From the NCBI RefSeq assembly GCF_015841355.1, contig NZ_CP064908.1, positions 434,001-498,000 on the forward strand: DNA of 64,000 nucleotides. Direction: 5' to 3'. Position numbers and translations under genes: made by a program. The notes beneath the pieces were generated by a model. That model was not told the DNA's origin and made no database searches. It was given only the letters and a program-made list of their open reading frames with translations. Positions 27,874 through 35,852 of the stretch are shown piece after piece (positions within the stretch are counted from its first letter, which is position 1; each line of letters starts with the position of its first letter). The stretch is from Synechococcus sp. CBW1107 (GTDB lineage: Bacteria > Cyanobacteriota > Cyanobacteriia > PCC-6307 > Cyanobiaceae).

Positions 27874-28458
27874 TCAGATCTGCAGGGTGAATGAGGTGAT
27901 CACCTGGCGGAACAGGTCCTTCACCTTCGGCCAGCGCAATTCATTGGTGCTCGCCGCCAGGGTGTAGAGGCGACCGCGGTCGACCACCACGGTGGCCAGC
28001 TCGTGGCGGTCGCGATCAGCGAGGTGCACCGCGTACTCCAGGTCGTAGAAGGTGTGGCCGCCGTCTTCCCGCTCGCGCGCCTCCACCAGTTCCGCCTCAC
28101 GGCCGCTGCCCTGGGGGGCGATCACGATGCGGCCCAGCTTCTCGCCCACCGCCACGGCACTGCCCAGAGACTCCAGTTCGTTGGTGGCGTTCACCTCCGA
28201 GATCACCAGGCTGAGGGTCTCGTCACTGTTGATCAGATCGTGGAAGACCACCTGGGGGCCATTGCTGACCGCCACCCGGGTCCAGCCGGTGGGATAGAGA
28301 AAGGCATAGCGCCCGTCCGGGCTCTGAAAGGAATTCAGGCCGGCCGCCGCCGCGCTGCAACCGCTCAGGCCTCCCAGCAGCAACAGGCTGCCCAGCAGCA
28401 GACCGAGCAGGCCCCGGCGCGCCGAAAGAAGCCAGGGGAACGAGGGGCGCTGCGCCAT
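27874..28458 (-). CDS. psbP: CyanoP (PsbP-like) photosystem II lipoprotein
   Basis: A 194-residue protein with an N-terminal Arg pair, a hydrophobic core and a lipobox LSGC (Cys34). It is then a lipid-anchored lumenal protein. The mature part matches PsbP: FQSPDGRYAFLYPTGW, then VVFHDLINSDETLSLVISEV, and the tail KDLFRQVITSFTL. CyanoP assists photosystem II assembly. It is divergent from recR with about 94 bases between starts, and followed 4 bases later by an oxidoreductase gene. Confidence 0.92.
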   Translation of the reverse strand: MAQRPSFPWLLSARRGLLGLLLGSLLLLGGLSGCSAAAAGLNSFQSPDGRYAFLYPTGWTRVAVSNGPQVVFHDLINSDETLSLVISEVNATNELESLGSAVAVGEKLGRIVIAPQGSGREAELVEAREREDGGHTFYDLEYAVHLADRDRHELATVVVDRGRLYTLAASTNELRWPKVKDLFRQVITSFTLQI

Positions 28459-28552
28459 GGGGAACCGAGCAAGCGGGAAGGGTGGGAGATCACACCGGCA
28501 CCATTGTTGCCGGTGGCCTCGCTCCTAGATTGTCGTCACTTGCGGCGGATTC

Positions 28553-29152
28553 CTGAGCGGCTTCACCAGGCCCCTGGCGCGGCTGATCGATCAGTTCGAG
28601 CGCCTGCCTGGGATCGGTCCGCGCACCGCCCAGCGCCTGGCCCTGCACCTGCTGCGTCAGCCCGAAGACCAGGTGCAGGCCTTCGCCGATGCGCTGACCG
28701 CTGCCCGCCGCCAGGTGGGTCAGTGCAGCCGCTGCTTCCATCTTTCGGCCGATCCGCTCTGTGACATCTGCCGGAATGACGAGCGCTGCAATGGCCAGCT
28801 CTGTGTGGTGGCCGACTCCCGCGACCTCCTGGCCCTGGAGCGCACCCGCGAATACAAGGGGAATTACCACGTGCTAGGCGGACTGATCTCCCCGATGGAT
28901 GGGATCGGGCCTGAACTGCTGCAGATCCAGCCCCTGGTGAACCGGGTGGACCGCGAGGCGATGACGGAGGTGATCCTCGCCCTGCCGCCGAGCGTGGAAG
29001 GGGACACCACCAGCCTCTACCTGGCCCGGCTGCTGCGGCCGTTCTGCCTGGTGAGCCGCATCGCCTATGGGCTGCCGGTGGGCGGTGAGCTGGAGTATGC
29101 CGATGACGTCACCCTGGCGCGCGCTCTCGAGGGCCGGCGCCGGATGGAGTGA
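28553..29152 (+). CDS. recR: Recombination protein RecR, apparent non-canonical start
   Basis: A 199-residue protein with the N-terminal helix-hairpin-helix ([21 protein letters not shown]), a C4 zinc finger ([16 protein letters not shown]) and a Toprim domain ([16 protein letters not shown], then [17 protein letters not shown]). RecR works with RecO/RecF to load RecA. The conserved N-terminus has no ATG, GTG or TTG before it: reading back from FTRPLARL the only near-start codons are CTG 28553 and ATT 28529, just after an in-frame TAG at 28526. CTG 28553 gives the usual length. A sequence error is possible. lipA follows at once. Confidence 0.9.
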   Translation: MSGFTRPLARLIDQFERLPGIGPRTAQRLALHLLRQPEDQVQAFADALTAARRQVGQCSRCFHLSADPLCDICRNDERCNGQLCVVADSRDLLALERTREYKGNYHVLGGLISPMDGIGPELLQIQPLVNRVDREAMTEVILALPPSVEGDTTSLYLARLLRPFCLVSRIAYGLPVGGELEYADDVTLARALEGRRRME

Positions 29153-29157
29153 GCACC

Positions 29158-30072
29158 ATGGTTCGCCCGATCAGTCGATACAGTGCCATCCCCCCCGCCG
29201 AACGGTTGCCGGCCTGGCTGCGCCGGCCGATCGGCAGCGCCTCGGCCCTGGAAACGGTGCAGGCCGTGGTCAAGGGGCAGCGGCTGCACACCATCTGCGA
29301 GGAGGGACGCTGCCCCAACCGAGGGGAGTGCTATGCCGCCGGCACCGCCACCTTTCTGCTCGGTGGACCGGTGTGCACCCGCAGTTGCGCCTTCTGTCAG
29401 GTGGAGAAGGGCCGCCCGACGGAGCCCTTCGATGCCCAGGAAGCGGAGCGGGTGGCGGAGGCGGTGGAGCAGCTGGCCCTGCGCTATGTGGTGCTCACCG
29501 CCGTGGCCCGCGACGATCTGGCGGACCACGGCGCCGCGCTGTTCACCGGCACCATGGCCGCCATCCGGCGCCGCAACCCCCTGATCGCCATTGAGGTGCT
29601 CACCCCTGACTTCTGGGGGGGTCATGCCCTGCGCAGTGAGGGCGAAGCCGCCCAGCGCCGGCGGCTCGCCACCGTGCTGGCTGCAGGTCCCGCCTGCTTC
29701 AACCACAACCTGGAGACCGTGGAACGGCTGCAGGGCGACGTGCGACGGGGAGCCACCTACGAACGCTCACTGGCCTTGCTGGCGGCTGCCCGGGACCTGG
29801 CCCCCCAGATCCCGACGAAGTCAGGGTTGATGCTGGGGCTTGGCGAAACTGCGCAGGAAGTGGTGGCCGCCATGAAAGACCTGCGCAGGGCCGACTGCCA
29901 GCGTCTCACCCTGGGCCAGTACATGCGCCCTTCCCTCGCCCATCTGCCGGTGGCCCGTTACTGGACACCCGAGGAGTTCGAGGAGCTCGGTGCGATCGCC
30001 CGCGGGCTCGGATTCCAGCAGGTGCGCAGCGGCCCCCTGGTGCGCAGCAGCTATCACGCTGCCGGCGATTGA
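29158..30072 (+). CDS. lipA: Lipoyl synthase
   Basis: A 304-residue radical-SAM enzyme. The auxiliary 4Fe-4S cluster motif is [12 protein letters not shown], the radical-SAM motif is CTRSCAFC, and the C-terminus has the conserved RSSY serine ligand. It inserts two sulfur atoms into octanoyl groups on lipoate-dependent enzymes. ATG 29158 has a GGAG ribosome-binding site at good spacing. A GTG at 29149 overlaps the recR stop (GTGA) but leaves no room for a ribosome-binding site. Probably cotranscribed with recR. Confidence 0.96.
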   Translation: MVRPISRYSAIPPAERLPAWLRRPIGSASALETVQAVVKGQRLHTICEEGRCPNRGECYAAGTATFLLGGPVCTRSCAFCQVEKGRPTEPFDAQEAERVAEAVEQLALRYVVLTAVARDDLADHGAALFTGTMAAIRRRNPLIAIEVLTPDFWGGHALRSEGEAAQRRRLATVLAAGPACFNHNLETVERLQGDVRRGATYERSLALLAAARDLAPQIPTKSGLMLGLGETAQEVVAAMKDLRRADCQRLTLGQYMRPSLAHLPVARYWTPEEFEELGAIARGLGFQQVRSGPLVRSSYHAAGD

Positions 30073-30106
30073 GTTCCTGCGATCCCCGGGTCTTTGGCCT
30101 GCTGGA

Positions 30107-30403
30107 CTACCAGGCCACCGAATCGAGCACGGTTGAACAGAGCCGGTAAAGGCGTTCACCACTCACCGACTCCTTCCCCTTGGCCTTGAATCCTGGCAGG
30201 ACCGTCTGAATCGATTTCGTGACGACACCGGGACTCTCCCCGGAGGCATAGAGCAGGCAACTCCAGTGCAACCTGTGCTCTGCAGAGCGAATCCAGAGCT
30301 GGGCTACAGCGGTCAGGGCAATCACAGCCAGGCTGGAGACCGCCGTGATCTGGCATGTCCTGGAAAGCATCGGCCAGCGAAAATCGGGACACCACATTGC
30401 CAT
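30107..30403 (-). CDS. Possible small membrane or exported protein
   Basis: A 98-residue frame with one hydrophobic segment (TAVSSLAVIALTAVAQLWI, near residues 20-38) followed by a soluble part. This fits a signal-anchored or exported protein. An ATG at 30370 would give a shorter N-terminus with the same segment. It is convergent with lipA and divergent from the adenylate cyclase gene, in DNA visibly less GC-rich than its surroundings. No family is recognised. Confidence 0.4.
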   Translation of the reverse strand: MAMWCPDFRWPMLSRTCQITAVSSLAVIALTAVAQLWIRSAEHRLHWSCLLYASGESPGVVTKSIQTVLPGFKAKGKESVSGERLYRLCSTVLDSVAW

Positions 30404-30479
30404 GGGTGGCCCGACGCCTCTCAGCTGGTTGCGGGTCGCAGGAGGGCAACCATGATGGGTTCAGGTGATCTTGGTGAGG

Positions 30480-31925
30480 ATGAGCCAGCTCGCGAGTCCC
30501 GTGCGCTCCTGGTGGCGTGAAGTCATCACTGGTGTTGACCTCAAGGGACGGCTCTCACGCCGCATCAGCTTCTGGATCTTTCTCAACTTCATCCTGGTGG
30601 AAGCCCTCGTGCTCATCCCCTCTGTCCTGCGGCAGGCCGAACGGCTGGAGCAGCAGATGCGTGCACTGACCAATGCCAAGATTGAGTGGATTGTTGCCAA
30701 AGGATTGAACACCACGGCAACGGAACTGCTTGCCGCCATTGAAGAACTGGCCTCACCTTCGATGGTGCACACGATCCGGGGGGCCAGCCTTCTCAAGGAT
30801 TCAGACGGACTTGTCCTCGGCAGCTTCGGAGAAGCTCCGGCATCCGGAATCAGGACCGACAAAACCACAGGGAACGCGTCCTCCTGGGTGCTATTCACTA
30901 CACGATATGACGCCGTCTGGAGCCCTCAGGAGCTCGGTGGCGGTGATCTTCGACTCGTGATTCGCCATGACGCCAGTGGATTGCAAGCCGGCCTGATTCG
31001 CTATGTGGGAAAGATCCTGCTGATCGTTCTTGGGATTGCATTGTTCCTCACCTTCGCAACCATGTTCATTCTTGATCGGCTGGTGATCTCAAGGGTGCTG
31101 GAGCTGCGTCAGCGACTCATCCTTGCAGGCCGCGCATTCCTGGAAGGCAGCTCGATCGATCCGACAACTATTCTGATGCCGGCGAGAGGGAATGACGAAC
31201 TGAGCGACGTTGAGTCAGCCTTCAATCAGTCATTTTTACGTACATACAGGGAAATGGGTCGCAGAATACAAGCAGAGACCCTGGCCAAAACTGAACAACA
31301 AAGGGCCGAGAAACTCCTGCTGAATATTCTGCCCGAACCAATCGCTGACGAGATGAAGAAGGGAAATGATCTGATTGCTCAGATTCACGACGAAGTCAGT
31401 GTTCTATTCGCTGATATCGTCGGATTCACGGAGCTTTCGCGATTGCTCACCTGCCACGATCTTGTCTCGCGCCTCAACGACGTGTTCAGTGCCTTTGACG
31501 ATCTCAGTGATCGGCATGGCCTCGAAAAGATCAAGACCATCGGCGACAATTACATGGTTGCCAGTGGACTACCCAGGTCGATCCCTCACCACGCTGAAGC
31601 CATCGCCGACATGGCCCTGGAGATGCAGGCCATCATCCCGCGTTTCAGCCTGGATGGGGCATCCCCACTGGCCCTGAGGATCGGGATTCACAGCGGGCCC
31701 GTGGTTGCCGGCGTGATTGGTCGACGCAAGTTCACGTACGACCTCTGGGGCGAAACGGTGAACATCGCCAGCCGGATGGAATCCAGCGGCCTGCCCGGCA
31801 GGATCCAGCTCACGGATGCCACCCGGCACCACCTGGAATCCAGCCATGTCCTGACCCGTCGCGGCCTGACCGCGATCAAGGGCGTGGGAGACATGTCCAC
31901 CCACTGGCTGTTGCAGCGCCGCTGA
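30480..31925 (+). CDS. Membrane-bound class III adenylate cyclase
   Basis: A 481-residue protein with a membrane helix near residues 25-50, an extracytoplasmic sensor-like region of about 125 residues, a second helix near 180-205, a HAMP-like linker with coiled coil, and a C-terminal class III cyclase domain. Metal-binding Asp residues are in LFADIVGFTELS and in KTIGDNYM. The adenine-selecting Lys (EKIKTIGD) and Asp (TYDLWGETVN) are present, and the catalytic Arg is in IASRMES. It is therefore an adenylate rather than guanylate cyclase. ATG 30480 is preferred over GTG 30465. Confidence 0.92.
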   Translation: MSQLASPVRSWWREVITGVDLKGRLSRRISFWIFLNFILVEALVLIPSVLRQAERLEQQMRALTNAKIEWIVAKGLNTTATELLAAIEELASPSMVHTIRGASLLKDSDGLVLGSFGEAPASGIRTDKTTGNASSWVLFTTRYDAVWSPQELGGGDLRLVIRHDASGLQAGLIRYVGKILLIVLGIALFLTFATMFILDRLVISRVLELRQRLILAGRAFLEGSSIDPTTILMPARGNDELSDVESAFNQSFLRTYREMGRRIQAETLAKTEQQRAEKLLLNILPEPIADEMKKGNDLIAQIHDEVSVLFADIVGFTELSRLLTCHDLVSRLNDVFSAFDDLSDRHGLEKIKTIGDNYMVASGLPRSIPHHAEAIADMALEMQAIIPRFSLDGASPLALRIGIHSGPVVAGVIGRRKFTYDLWGETVNIASRMESSGLPGRIQLTDATRHHLESSHVLTRRGLTAIKGVGDMSTHWLLQRR

Positions 31926-32044
31926 TCTCAGTCAGGGCTGCTGCTGAGCCCGGCTTCACCCAATCAGGGCATCAAGAAATCTTGCGATGATTGAAGGCTT
32001 GTGGAGAAATGCGCGGAAACGCTCACTCAGCGTACAGTGCTGAA

Positions 32045-32105
32045 GGCAGCAAGAGTGACGAAATCGTAGCAAGCACTTGTTGGCAAGCCATTGGCAGCAA
32101 GCACT
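32045..32105 (+). repeat. Repeated AGCAAGCACT-type elements before the rod-linker gene
   Basis: The 10-mer AGCAAGCACT occurs at 32068-32077 and 32096-32105 (28 bases apart). A related GGCAGCAAG occurs at 32045-32053 and 32093-32101, and GGCAAGCC lies between. They sit 70-130 bases before the linker start in a 250-base region with no gene, so they could be regulator binding sites. No known consensus is matched. Confidence 0.4.
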
Positions 32106-32175
32106 CGATGATTCGCACGACTAGCGCACCTTGACTTGCCCTCTCTCTTCTCCCTTGTCCCCCGCAACGCATCCC

Positions 32176-33111
32176 ATGGCACTGGTCCAGGCGCCCGCCC
32201 TAGGCATCGATCGCTTCGCCAATGATCGCAACAGGGAAAGCTGGTCAAACGGCTCCGAGCAGGACATCAAGGGGATCATCCGGGCCGTCTATCAGCAGGT
32301 GCTCGGTCAGCAGTATGTGATGGCCAGCGAGCGGCTCAATGGGGCTGAGTCCCTGTTCCGCAATGGCGCTCTGAACGTGCGCGAACTGGTGCGGACTGTG
32401 GCCAAGAGTGGTCTCTATCGCTCCAGATTCTTCGAGAACTGCAATCCCTACCGCTTCATCGAACTGAACCACAAGCATCTGCTGGGAAGGGCACCGCAGA
32501 ACAAGGCGGAGATGCTGCATCACTTCACGATCCTGCAGGATCAGGGTTATGACGCAGAGATTGATTCCTACATCGACAGCGACGAATATCAGGAGCGCTT
32601 CGGTCTTGACACTGTGCCCTACCTGCACGGCTGGGATTACTCCAAGGGCCATGAGGGACGGCAGTTCTCCTGGCTGATGCAACTCGCCCGCGGAGCCGCA
32701 GCCTCGGTGAAGGGAGAGTCCAGCGGCACCCAGTTCCGCCTCGGCAAGGCCCTCCATCAGGACAGAGCGGTGCCGGTGCGTGGCGCCGCTGGCCGGGTGG
32801 TGATCGTCTCGACCGAAGGACCGTTCAAGGCGCTGGTGAGCACCCAGTCGGGGATTTCCTCCGAGTACTCCCCTGAGGTCCCCATGAGGGCACCGTCCCA
32901 GGAGCACCGGGTGGAGGCCCTGAGAGTGTCATCGGGCGAGAGCAGCAGCGGCAGTGGCCGGGTGGTCACCATCTCGGCCACGGGCCTGGCCGACAACAGC
33001 TATGTCCGCAGTGGCGCCTATGTGATCCGTGTCCCCTTCAGCCGCATGAATGAGGCCCTGCAACGGGTCAACCGTCTCGGTGGACGGGTCACGAACGTGG
33101 TGGTGAGCTGA
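32176..33111 (+). CDS. Phycobilisome rod linker polypeptide
   Basis: A 311-residue protein with a linker (PBS_linker_poly) domain at about residues 25-155 (IIRAVYQQVLGQQYVM; ELVRTVAKSGLYRSRFF; IELNHKHLLGRAP; EIDSYIDSDEYQERFG) and a C-terminal CpcD-like domain at about 255-311 (RVVTISATGLADNSYVRSGAYVIRVPFSRMNEAL-type pattern, shown here only by its ends). It connects phycobiliprotein hexamers into rods. Whether it is phycocyanin- (CpcC/CpcH type) or phycoerythrin-associated is not clear. ATG 32176 is at the conserved start. It stands alone, away from any pigment cluster. Confidence 0.9.
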   Translation: MALVQAPALGIDRFANDRNRESWSNGSEQDIKGIIRAVYQQVLGQQYVMASERLNGAESLFRNGALNVRELVRTVAKSGLYRSRFFENCNPYRFIELNHKHLLGRAPQNKAEMLHHFTILQDQGYDAEIDSYIDSDEYQERFGLDTVPYLHGWDYSKGHEGRQFSWLMQLARGAAASVKGESSGTQFRLGKALHQDRAVPVRGAAGRVVIVSTEGPFKALVSTQSGISSEYSPEVPMRAPSQEHRVEALRVSSGESSSGSGRVVTISATGLADNSYVRSGAYVIRVPFSRMNEALQRVNRLGGRVTNVVVS

Positions 33112-33123
33112 GCTTTGCCACAG

Positions 33124-33223
33124 GGTTCCCCAGGCCATCCATCGTCAGAACGAATCTTCAGAAAGATGGAAATCCTGGGGAACCTCCGTGATCTGGTCCG
33201 ATAGTTTGGTTCTCAAACTTCGG
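33124..33223 (+). promoter_or_regulatory. Two hairpins in the 3' region of the rod-linker transcript
   Basis: The first hairpin is a perfect 11-base-pair outer stem (33124-33134 with 33174-33184) extended by an inner 5-base-pair stem (33135-33139 with 33165-33169, 4-base bulge). The second is a 10-base-pair stem with one bulged T (33198-33208 with 33214-33223, loop GTTCT). Neither is followed by a T-run. They could stabilise the linker mRNA 3' end, terminate weakly or act as a leader for the next gene. Confidence 0.5.
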
Positions 33224-33298
33224 GTTGCTGGAGAGGCGGACTGCCTGCCGGACATGCGGCCTGAGAGAACTTTAATTGTTTGCTGAAAAACCAAGTCC

Positions 33299-33628
33299 AT
33301 GGCTATGAGGATCGACCGCGAAACCTTCCTGAAGCGAGCCATGGAACGGTTTGGCCACCACTACAGCTACGAGGAAATTGATTACCGCAGTTATCGCACT
33401 CCGGTGAAGATTCGCTGCCTGGATCATCCCGTTCGTCTGATCGTGATCACGCCTGAACGTCACCTGCAGACCACCGGTGGCTGCAAATACTGCCTGCGGC
33501 GTTATCGCCAGCAGGCCATGGACGCTTCGGTGACCGTGACCGCTGTCCAGATGACTCAGCAGCCCCGTTCCGCTCAACAGTCAGCTCAGCACGAGGTCTC
33601 GGCTGCGGTCACTGGCACCCGGAAATAG
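33299..33628 (+). CDS. Small zinc-ribbon-like protein (DUF723-like)
   Basis: A 109-residue protein. Residues 5-70 follow the DUF723-type pattern: FLKRAMERFGHHYSYEEI, then a strand, IRCLDH, ERHLQTTGG and a final CKYC. The His/Cys residues (CLDH and CKYC) could bind zinc. Such domains are often found with nucleases in phages and bacteria, but this one is alone. The last 35 residues are Gln/Ser/Thr-rich and probably disordered. Its 3' end overlaps the convergent desaturase gene by 43 bases. Confidence 0.65.
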   Translation: MAMRIDRETFLKRAMERFGHHYSYEEIDYRSYRTPVKIRCLDHPVRLIVITPERHLQTTGGCKYCLRRYRQQAMDASVTVTAVQMTQQPRSAQQSAQHEVSAAVTGTRK

Positions 33629-34860
33629 AACCCTCCGCCTGAGCCCCCCTGGCTCACCACGGCGCAACGGCTGGCCGTCCGCCACAGCGCCAGATGGATG
33701 GGGGTGGGATCGAAGCGCACGAGCTCGGGATAGTGGTGGCGCAGCAGGGCATTGCCACGCCAGGCGTTGTAGTGGGGAATCCTGGGGTTCACGTGATGGC
33801 AGACATGGGTGGAACCGATGCCGTGGTGCAGCAGGTTGAGCACGGGTCCGTAGGGCCGATCGACGGTCTGCAGGGCGCCTTTGGCAAAGGTCCACTCGGC
33901 TGAGGCGAAATGGGGCACGGTGACGTCGGTGTGCTGCAGCCAGGTGTACCCCACCAGCCAGGCGTTGATCACCAGATAAGGCAACCCATAGACAGCGAGC
34001 ACCCGGAGCAGGGAGCTGTGAGTCGCAGCCAGGGCCAGGGCCAGCAGCATCAGCACCAGGCCGACATTGGAGCGCAGCATCCAGCGGCGGCTGGAGGCGG
34101 GGAACAGGGGCCGGCGGCCGTTGCGGAACGGGGCTCCCTGCCAGAAATGGGAGGTGGGAGCGCCGTGGTCTTCACCACCGCCCACACCGAAAAGGAGATA
34201 GAGCGGCCAGCCCAGCAGCAGATGGACGACCAGGGAAAGCAGCCCGAAGGCCAGGGGTCCGAGGCCTGTGGCCAGTCGCTCTAGCATCTGCCCGGCGGCC
34301 GAGCCCGCCCGGGCCGGCACATGGGTTTCACCGCCCTCAAGGTGGTTGCAGTTGGCATGGTGCACCGCATGGCTGCGCTGCCAGCTGAAGTAAGGCACCA
34401 GCAGCAGGCTGTGCAGCACGAATCCCACGGCGGCCTCCACTCTCCGGTTGGGGTGGAAGGCCTGGTGACCGCACTCATGGGCGATCACCCAGCACCCACC
34501 GGCCACGGTGCCGGTGACCAGGGCGTAGAGGAGCCAGAGCGGGGCCGCACCGGGCTGCAGAGGGATCCGGGTGCCCACTCCGTAGGCCAGCACGGACAGA
34601 CCGAGGGAGAAGGCGAGGCTGCCCCAGGCCCTGGTGGTGTCGATCGTGAGCAGATCAGGCGGCAGACAGGCCAGCAGCTGGGCCTTGGAGGGATAAGCAG
34701 GCTCTGAGTGGGAAGTCGCCTCCAGGGAAGGGGCGGGACTCGGGACCGGGAGGCGGGACCGGTGGGGGAGAGGACGGATCAAGGACGCTGACGCATGACG
34801 GAAGAGAACGGGCCGGGACCGCCAGAAACCGGCAGACCCTAACCAGATCGGCCTCTCCAC
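33586..34860 (-). CDS. Fatty acid desaturase, FAD2-like omega-6/delta-12 type
   Basis: A membrane desaturase of up to 424 residues with three His boxes in order: HECGH, HAVHH and HVCHH (in THVCHHVNPRIPHYNA), with two pairs of membrane helices between them. These ligate a di-iron centre. The pattern resembles plant-type omega-6 desaturases more than DesC delta-9 enzymes. The start is unsure: a GTG at 34860 is the only plausible start codon before the membrane part, and it adds about 55 non-conserved residues. It overlaps the end of the convergent zinc-ribbon gene. Confidence 0.85.
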   Translation of the reverse strand: MERPIWLGSAGFWRSRPVLFRHASASLIRPLPHRSRLPVPSPAPSLEATSHSEPAYPSKAQLLACLPPDLLTIDTTRAWGSLAFSLGLSVLAYGVGTRIPLQPGAAPLWLLYALVTGTVAGGCWVIAHECGHQAFHPNRRVEAAVGFVLHSLLLVPYFSWQRSHAVHHANCNHLEGGETHVPARAGSAAGQMLERLATGLGPLAFGLLSLVVHLLLGWPLYLLFGVGGGEDHGAPTSHFWQGAPFRNGRRPLFPASSRRWMLRSNVGLVLMLLALALAATHSSLLRVLAVYGLPYLVINAWLVGYTWLQHTDVTVPHFASAEWTFAKGALQTVDRPYGPVLNLLHHGIGSTHVCHHVNPRIPHYNAWRGNALLRHHYPELVRFDPTPIHLALWRTASRCAVVSQGGSGGGFYFRVPVTAAETSC

Positions 34861-34911
34861 CCAGCCAGCCGGGGGCGCTGGAGAATGGCCAGAGTGTTGA
34901 GCGGAGCTGCC

Positions 34912-35133
34912 ATGACCGGCAACCTTCAGGCCATCGGCTTCATGGTCAGCTGGGTGCTGGGGTGGGGGATCGGCGGTTCCCTGATCGATGCCGGTCTGAT
35001 CCAGGCCGGGGTGTACTCGATCGAGACGAACCAGCTGGGCACTCTGGCCACCTTCACGGTCTGGACGCTGCTGTGGGGCGGGCTGGGCTTTCGCCTTTAC
35101 CAGAGGTTCACAGGTTCAGGTCAGGACGGCTGA
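34912..35133 (+). CDS. Small two-helix membrane protein, unknown function
   Basis: A 73-residue protein with two membrane helices (IGFMVSWVLGWGIGGSLIDAG and TFTVWTLLWGGLGFRLYQ). ATG 34912 is preferred; ATG 34885 in the same frame would add 9 residues. It is divergent from the desaturase gene and converges on the HAD phosphatase gene. I recognise no family. Confidence 0.55.
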   Translation: MTGNLQAIGFMVSWVLGWGIGGSLIDAGLIQAGVYSIETNQLGTLATFTVWTLLWGGLGFRLYQRFTGSGQDG

Positions 35134-35154
35134 ACGCCGGCCACCGGGTCACGC

Positions 35155-35805
35155 TCAGAGCTTCAGGTCGGCGAGCGAACGGAGACAGCGCACCTCCCGG
35201 GGGTAATGCTCCCGCCCGAGCCCGTCGGGCAGCAGCACATGCACCACGGCTCCCGCGGCCAGGGCCGCCTGGGCACCGGCCAGGGAATCCTCGAAGGCCC
35301 AGCAGGTGCTGGCGGCCACCCCCAGGCGCCGGGCCGCCAGCAGAAAGATGTCAGGGGCAGGCTTGCCTTGCGTCAGCTCGGGATCATCACCGCAGACGAT
35401 CAGCTCGATCTGCTCCAGCCAGGGATGGGGCGCACACTTGATCCCCACCGAGTCGTGGCTGCTGCTGGTGACCAGGGCCATCGGAATCGCCAGCTCCCGG
35501 CAGCGCCGCAGCAGCTCAGGGGCTCCGGGGATCGCCCGCGCGCCGGGCAGGAGCTGCCGGGCGATCGGTTGCTGTACCGCCAGCAGCTGCTCGGTGGTGG
35601 GAGGCAGACGGCCCGCCGCCTGGATCCAGGCAATCACGCTGCCGGCATTGTCCAGGCGCCGGCGTCCGCGCAGCTCCAGCAGCTGCTGATCGCTGAGCTC
35701 GAGGCCAAACTCCAGGGCCGCCTGACGCCAGGCCCGACCGTGCAGCGGCTCGGTGTCGAGCAGCAGACCATCGAGGTCGAACAGACAGGCCGCGGGGCTG
35801 TTCAT
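35155..35805 (-). CDS. HAD-superfamily hydrolase (beta-phosphoglucomutase-like)
   Basis: A 216-residue protein with HAD motif I FDLDGLLLDTEP (nucleophile and acid Asp), motif II TSS, motif III Lys in QGKPAPD and motif IV FEDSLAGAQAALAAG, with a helical cap between I and II. This is the phosphatase/phosphomutase subgroup. The exact substrate cannot be read from the sequence. It is divergent from acsA with 47 bases between the starts. Confidence 0.85.
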   Translation of the reverse strand: MNSPAACLFDLDGLLLDTEPLHGRAWRQAALEFGLELSDQQLLELRGRRRLDNAGSVIAWIQAAGRLPPTTEQLLAVQQPIARQLLPGARAIPGAPELLRRCRELAIPMALVTSSSHDSVGIKCAPHPWLEQIELIVCGDDPELTQGKPAPDIFLLAARRLGVAASTCWAFEDSLAGAQAALAAGAVVHVLLPDGLGREHYPREVRCLRSLADLKL

Positions 35806-35852
35806 GGCCGCATCCTCTCAGTCCACAATGACCAGGTGTCGCCCCCGACCCG

